A DNA stretch of 7,057 nt, from the NCBI GenBank assembly GCA_003220905.1, contig QHTS01000091.1, positions 1 to 7,057 on the forward strand, given 5' to 3'. This document shows positions 4,731 to 7,057 of the stretch, piece after piece. Position numbers and translations under genes: made by a program. Each line of letters opens with the position of its first letter. The stretch's first letter is position 1. The notes under the pieces were generated by a model. It was given only the letters and a program-made list of their open reading frames with translations, was not told the origin of the DNA and made no database searches. This DNA is from Gemmatimonadota bacterium. Lineage in GTDB: Bacteria > Gemmatimonadota > Gemmatimonadetes > Gemmatimonadales > GWC2-71-9.

Positions 4731-6376
4731 AGGCGCACGAGGTGATCCGCGCGGCGCTGGCGGATGCCGCGACGCGGCTGGAGGTGTCCCTGTCCCCCTC
4801 CGCGGTCGAGCTCGAGCGGCCGCGCGACCCCGCGCACGGCGACGTCGCCACCAACCTCGCGCTCACCCTCGCCAAGTCGCTCAAGCAGAAGCCCCGGGCG
4901 GTCGCCGAGCGGCTGGTCGCGACCCTGCAGCTCCCACAGGGTTTGGTCCGCGAGATCGAAATCGCCGGCCCCGGGTTCATCAATTTTTTTCTCGCTGCAT
5001 CGCAGCTCGCCGGCGTCCTCGAGGCGGTGCTCGCGGCCGGCGAGCGCTACGGGCGAAGCGATGTGGGGCAGGGTAGGCCGGTGAACGTCGAGTTCGTCTC
5101 GGCCAACCCGACCGGTCCGCTGCACGTCGGCCACGGCCGTCAGGCGGCCCTGGGCGACGCCATCGCGTCGCTGCTCGAGTGGACCGGCTGGCGCGTGACG
5201 CGCGAGTTCTACTACAACGACGGGGGCGGCCAGATCCTGAGCCTCGCGCGCAGCGTACAGGCGCGGATCCAGGAACGGCGCGGCCACCCGGCAGTGCTTC
5301 CGGAGGGCGGCTATCACGGCGAGTACATCCGGGACATCGCCGAGCGCTACGTCGCTGCCCACCCGAACGATCCCGAGGGAGCCGACCTCGACGCCGTCCA
5401 GCGGTTTGCCGTGCAGGAGCTGCGCAAGGAGCAGGACGCGGACCTGCAGGCGTTCGGCGTCACGTTCGACGTCTACTTCCTCGAGTCGTCGCTGTACACG
5501 ACCAGCAAGGTCGAGGAGACGATGCGCCGGTTGGCAGCCGCCGGGCACACCTACGAGAAGGACGGCGCGCTCTGGCTCAAGACCACCGACTTCGGTGACG
5601 ACAAGGACCGTGTGATGCGCAAGCGGGCGGAAAAAGGCGGCGAGTACACCTACTTTCTGCCCGACGTCGCGTATCATATCGACAAGTGGGAGCGAGGGTT
5701 CACGCGCGCGATCAACGTCCAGGGTGCGGACCACCACAGCACAGTGACCCGCGTGCGCATCGGGCTCCAGGCGCTCGAGATGGGCATCCCGCCGGGCTAC
5801 CCCGAGTACGTTCTGCACCAGATGGTGACCGTGATGAAGGGCGGCGCCGAGATGAAGATCTCCAAGCGTGCGGGGAGCTACATGACCGTGCGTGAGCTCG
5901 TCGACGAAGTGGGGCGCGACGCCGTGCGCTACTTCTTTCTCATGCGCCGGGGAGACTCGCACCTGGTCTTCGACGTGGACCTCGCGAAGAGCCAGAAGGA
6001 GGAGAATCCCGTTTACTACGTGCAGATGGCGCACGCGCGGATGAGCGGCATTTTCAAGGTCGCCGCGCGCATTCCTTCGTCGGTCGACCCGACGCGGGTG
6101 GACCCGACCGTCCTGGTGCAGCCCGAGGAGATCGACATGCTGAATGAGCTCGCCGACTTCCCGACCCTCGTGGCGGGGGCCGCGGCCGCGCTCGAGCCGC
6201 ACCGCGTCACCGGCTACCTCGAAGGGCTCGCCCGGCTGGCCCACGCCTGGTACCACAAGTACCGTGTGCTCGGCGAGCCCCAGGAGGCGGCGCGCCTCGT
6301 CCTGGCGGCGGCGGTGCGCCAGGTGCTCGGCAACGGCCTCCACCTCTTGGGGATCAGCGCCCCGGATCGGATGTGA
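4727..6376 (+). CDS. argS: Arginyl-tRNA synthetase
   Basis: Class I aminoacyl-tRNA synthetase that charges tRNA-Arg with arginine using ATP in the cytoplasm; essential for translation. The N-terminal domain (about 1-105) has the ArgRS-typical DVATNLALTLAK and AGPGFINFFL motifs. The Rossmann catalytic core begins with VEFVSANPTGPLHVGHGRQ, with the HIGH-class signature HVGH at 133-136, and continues through FYYNDGGGQ (161-169) and the YFLPDVAYHIDKW block (309-321). The KMSK-class loop is KISK at 377-380, within EMKISKRAG. The C-terminal DALR-type anticodon-binding domain runs from about 430, starting VYYVQMAHARMSGI, and ends in GNGLHLLGISAPDRM. The length of 549 is normal and no key motif is missing. 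The start is GTG 4727, overlapping the fmdB TGA; this gives the expected KAHEVIRAAL N-terminus. A kinase gene follows after 1 nt. Confidence 0.97.
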   Translation: MKAHEVIRAALADAATRLEVSLSPSAVELERPRDPAHGDVATNLALTLAKSLKQKPRAVAERLVATLQLPQGLVREIEIAGPGFINFFLAASQLAGVLEAVLAAGERYGRSDVGQGRPVNVEFVSANPTGPLHVGHGRQAALGDAIASLLEWTGWRVTREFYYNDGGGQILSLARSVQARIQERRGHPAVLPEGGYHGEYIRDIAERYVAAHPNDPEGADLDAVQRFAVQELRKEQDADLQAFGVTFDVYFLESSLYTTSKVEETMRRLAAAGHTYEKDGALWLKTTDFGDDKDRVMRKRAEKGGEYTYFLPDVAYHIDKWERGFTRAINVQGADHHSTVTRVRIGLQALEMGIPPGYPEYVLHQMVTVMKGGAEMKISKRAGSYMTVRELVDEVGRDAVRYFFLMRRGDSHLVFDVDLAKSQKEENPVYYVQMAHARMSGIFKVAARIPSSVDPTRVDPTVLVQPEEIDMLNELADFPTLVAGAAAALEPHRVTGYLEGLARLAHAWYHKYRVLGEPQEAARLVLAAAVRQVLGNGLHLLGISAPDRM

Positions 6377-6377
6377 C

Positions 6378-7057
6378 GTGAGTCTGCTCGTGGTGGGCTC
6401 GATCGCGCTCGACTCGGTGTACACGCCGTTCGGCGAGACCGCGGATGCGCCCGGCGGGTCGGCGGTGTTCTTCAGCGCCGCGGGCGCGATGCTGCACCCG
6501 GTCCAGATTGTGGGGGTGGTGGGGACGGACTATCCGCTCGGCGCCCTCAAGGCGCTGGAGGCACGCGGCGTGGACCTCTCAGGCGTCGAGCAAGCCCCGG
6601 GCGAATCGTTCCGCTGGAAGGCGAAGTACTCCTACGACCTCGCCAGCCGCGAGACGCTCGAGACCCGGCTCGGCGTCTTCGCCGACTTCCGCCCCAAGCT
6701 GCCGCCGAAGTTCCGCGACGCGCGCTACCTGTTCCTCGGCAACATCGATCCCGAGTTGCAGCTCGGCGTGCTCGACCAGGTGAAGCAGCCGGCGCTCGTC
6801 GCCTGCGATACGATGAACTACTGGATCCACTCCAAGCGCGACCTGCTGCTCGAGCTGCTGCGCCACATCGACATCCTGATGGTGAACGACTCCGAGGCGC
6901 GCGAGCTGTCCGGCGACTGGAACATCTACCGCGCGGCGCGCTGGGTGCTCGAGCGCGGTCCCAAGATGACCGTCATCAAACAAGGCGAGCACGGCGCCCT
7001 GCTCGTGAACCACGGCACCGTGTTCAAGGTCCCGGCCTACCCGCTCCAGGAAGTGTT
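6378..7057 (+). CDS. PfkB family carbohydrate/nucleoside kinase, 3'-incomplete
   Basis: The first 226 codons of a ribokinase/PfkB-superfamily enzyme, which transfers phosphate from ATP to a sugar or nucleoside; the substrate cannot be told from the sequence. Motifs in order are VVGSIALDSV at 5-14, the substrate-site PGGSAVFFSAAGA at 25-37, QIVGVVGTDYPLG at 43-55, a lid-like KYSYDLASRETLETRL at 83-98, LFLGNIDPE at 118-126, ACDTMNYWI at 142-150, VNDSEARELSG at 169-179 (the N-x-x-E Mg/phosphate motif, Asn170 and Glu173) and VIKQGEHGALL at 199-209. The C-terminal DTxGAGD catalytic motif should follow shortly after the last visible residues (YPLQEV) but lies past the window edge. The GTG start at 6378 is 1 nt after the argS stop, so it is probably cotranscribed. 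No Shine-Dalgarno is evident. No frameshift is visible. Confidence 0.92.
   Translation, partial: MSLLVVGSIALDSVYTPFGETADAPGGSAVFFSAAGAMLHPVQIVGVVGTDYPLGALKALEARGVDLSGVEQAPGESFRWKAKYSYDLASRETLETRLGVFADFRPKLPPKFRDARYLFLGNIDPELQLGVLDQVKQPALVACDTMNYWIHSKRDLLLELLRHIDILMVNDSEARELSGDWNIYRAARWVLERGPKMTVIKQGEHGALLVNHGTVFKVPAYPLQEV

Noticed and set aside
4586..6424. A 612-codon open frame on the minus strand covering argS
   Set aside because: It is the mirror of strongly supported argS codons. High-GC genes often leave the antisense frame open, and its His/Arg/Glu/Val-rich translation shows no family motif.

Overview
This is a gene-dense, high-GC bacterial window. Every supportable gene lies on the + strand and there is almost no intergenic DNA. 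Ten protein genes are read: eight complete in frame, one frameshifted and cut by the left edge, and one cut by the right edge. No RNA gene, mobile element, CRISPR array or convincing terminator is visible. Strong codon bias, GTG starts, lipoprotein and envelope proteins, and the fmdB-argS-sugar kinase order suggest a GC-rich Gram-negative of a poorly cultured phylum. Gemmatimonadota is my best guess, made from general resemblance of the proteins and not from any search.

Left part (1-3221): a tandem rhodanese-like protein whose reading frame is broken near 55-66; a three-helix DUF2721 membrane protein; a cyclophilin-type peptidyl-prolyl isomerase with a lipoprotein-type signal peptide; and a membrane-anchored permuted papain-like (YiiX/YebB-type) cysteine hydrolase. 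The last two overlap by up to 10 nt and are both predicted to act outside the cytoplasm.

Middle part (3222-4377): a 57-residue charged protein of unknown function with the clearest Shine-Dalgarno in the window; a TfoX N-terminal-domain protein whose true start appears to be an ACG (or a mutated ATG) at 3428; and a 201-residue protein of no named family, joined to the TfoX gene by a GTGA stop/start overlap.

Right part (4378-7057): a FmdB-type zinc ribbon protein, possibly transcribed from its own leaderless promoter; arginyl-tRNA synthetase (argS), joined by another GTGA overlap; and the first 226 codons of a PfkB-family sugar or nucleoside kinase starting 1 nt after argS. These three probably form one transcription unit.

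Most of the window is housekeeping-like. The points most worth a second look are the rhodanese frameshift, the non-canonical TfoX start, the unnamed 201-residue protein with RNase H-like hints, and the small charged protein. I see no clear sign of an undescribed multi-gene system such as a defence island.
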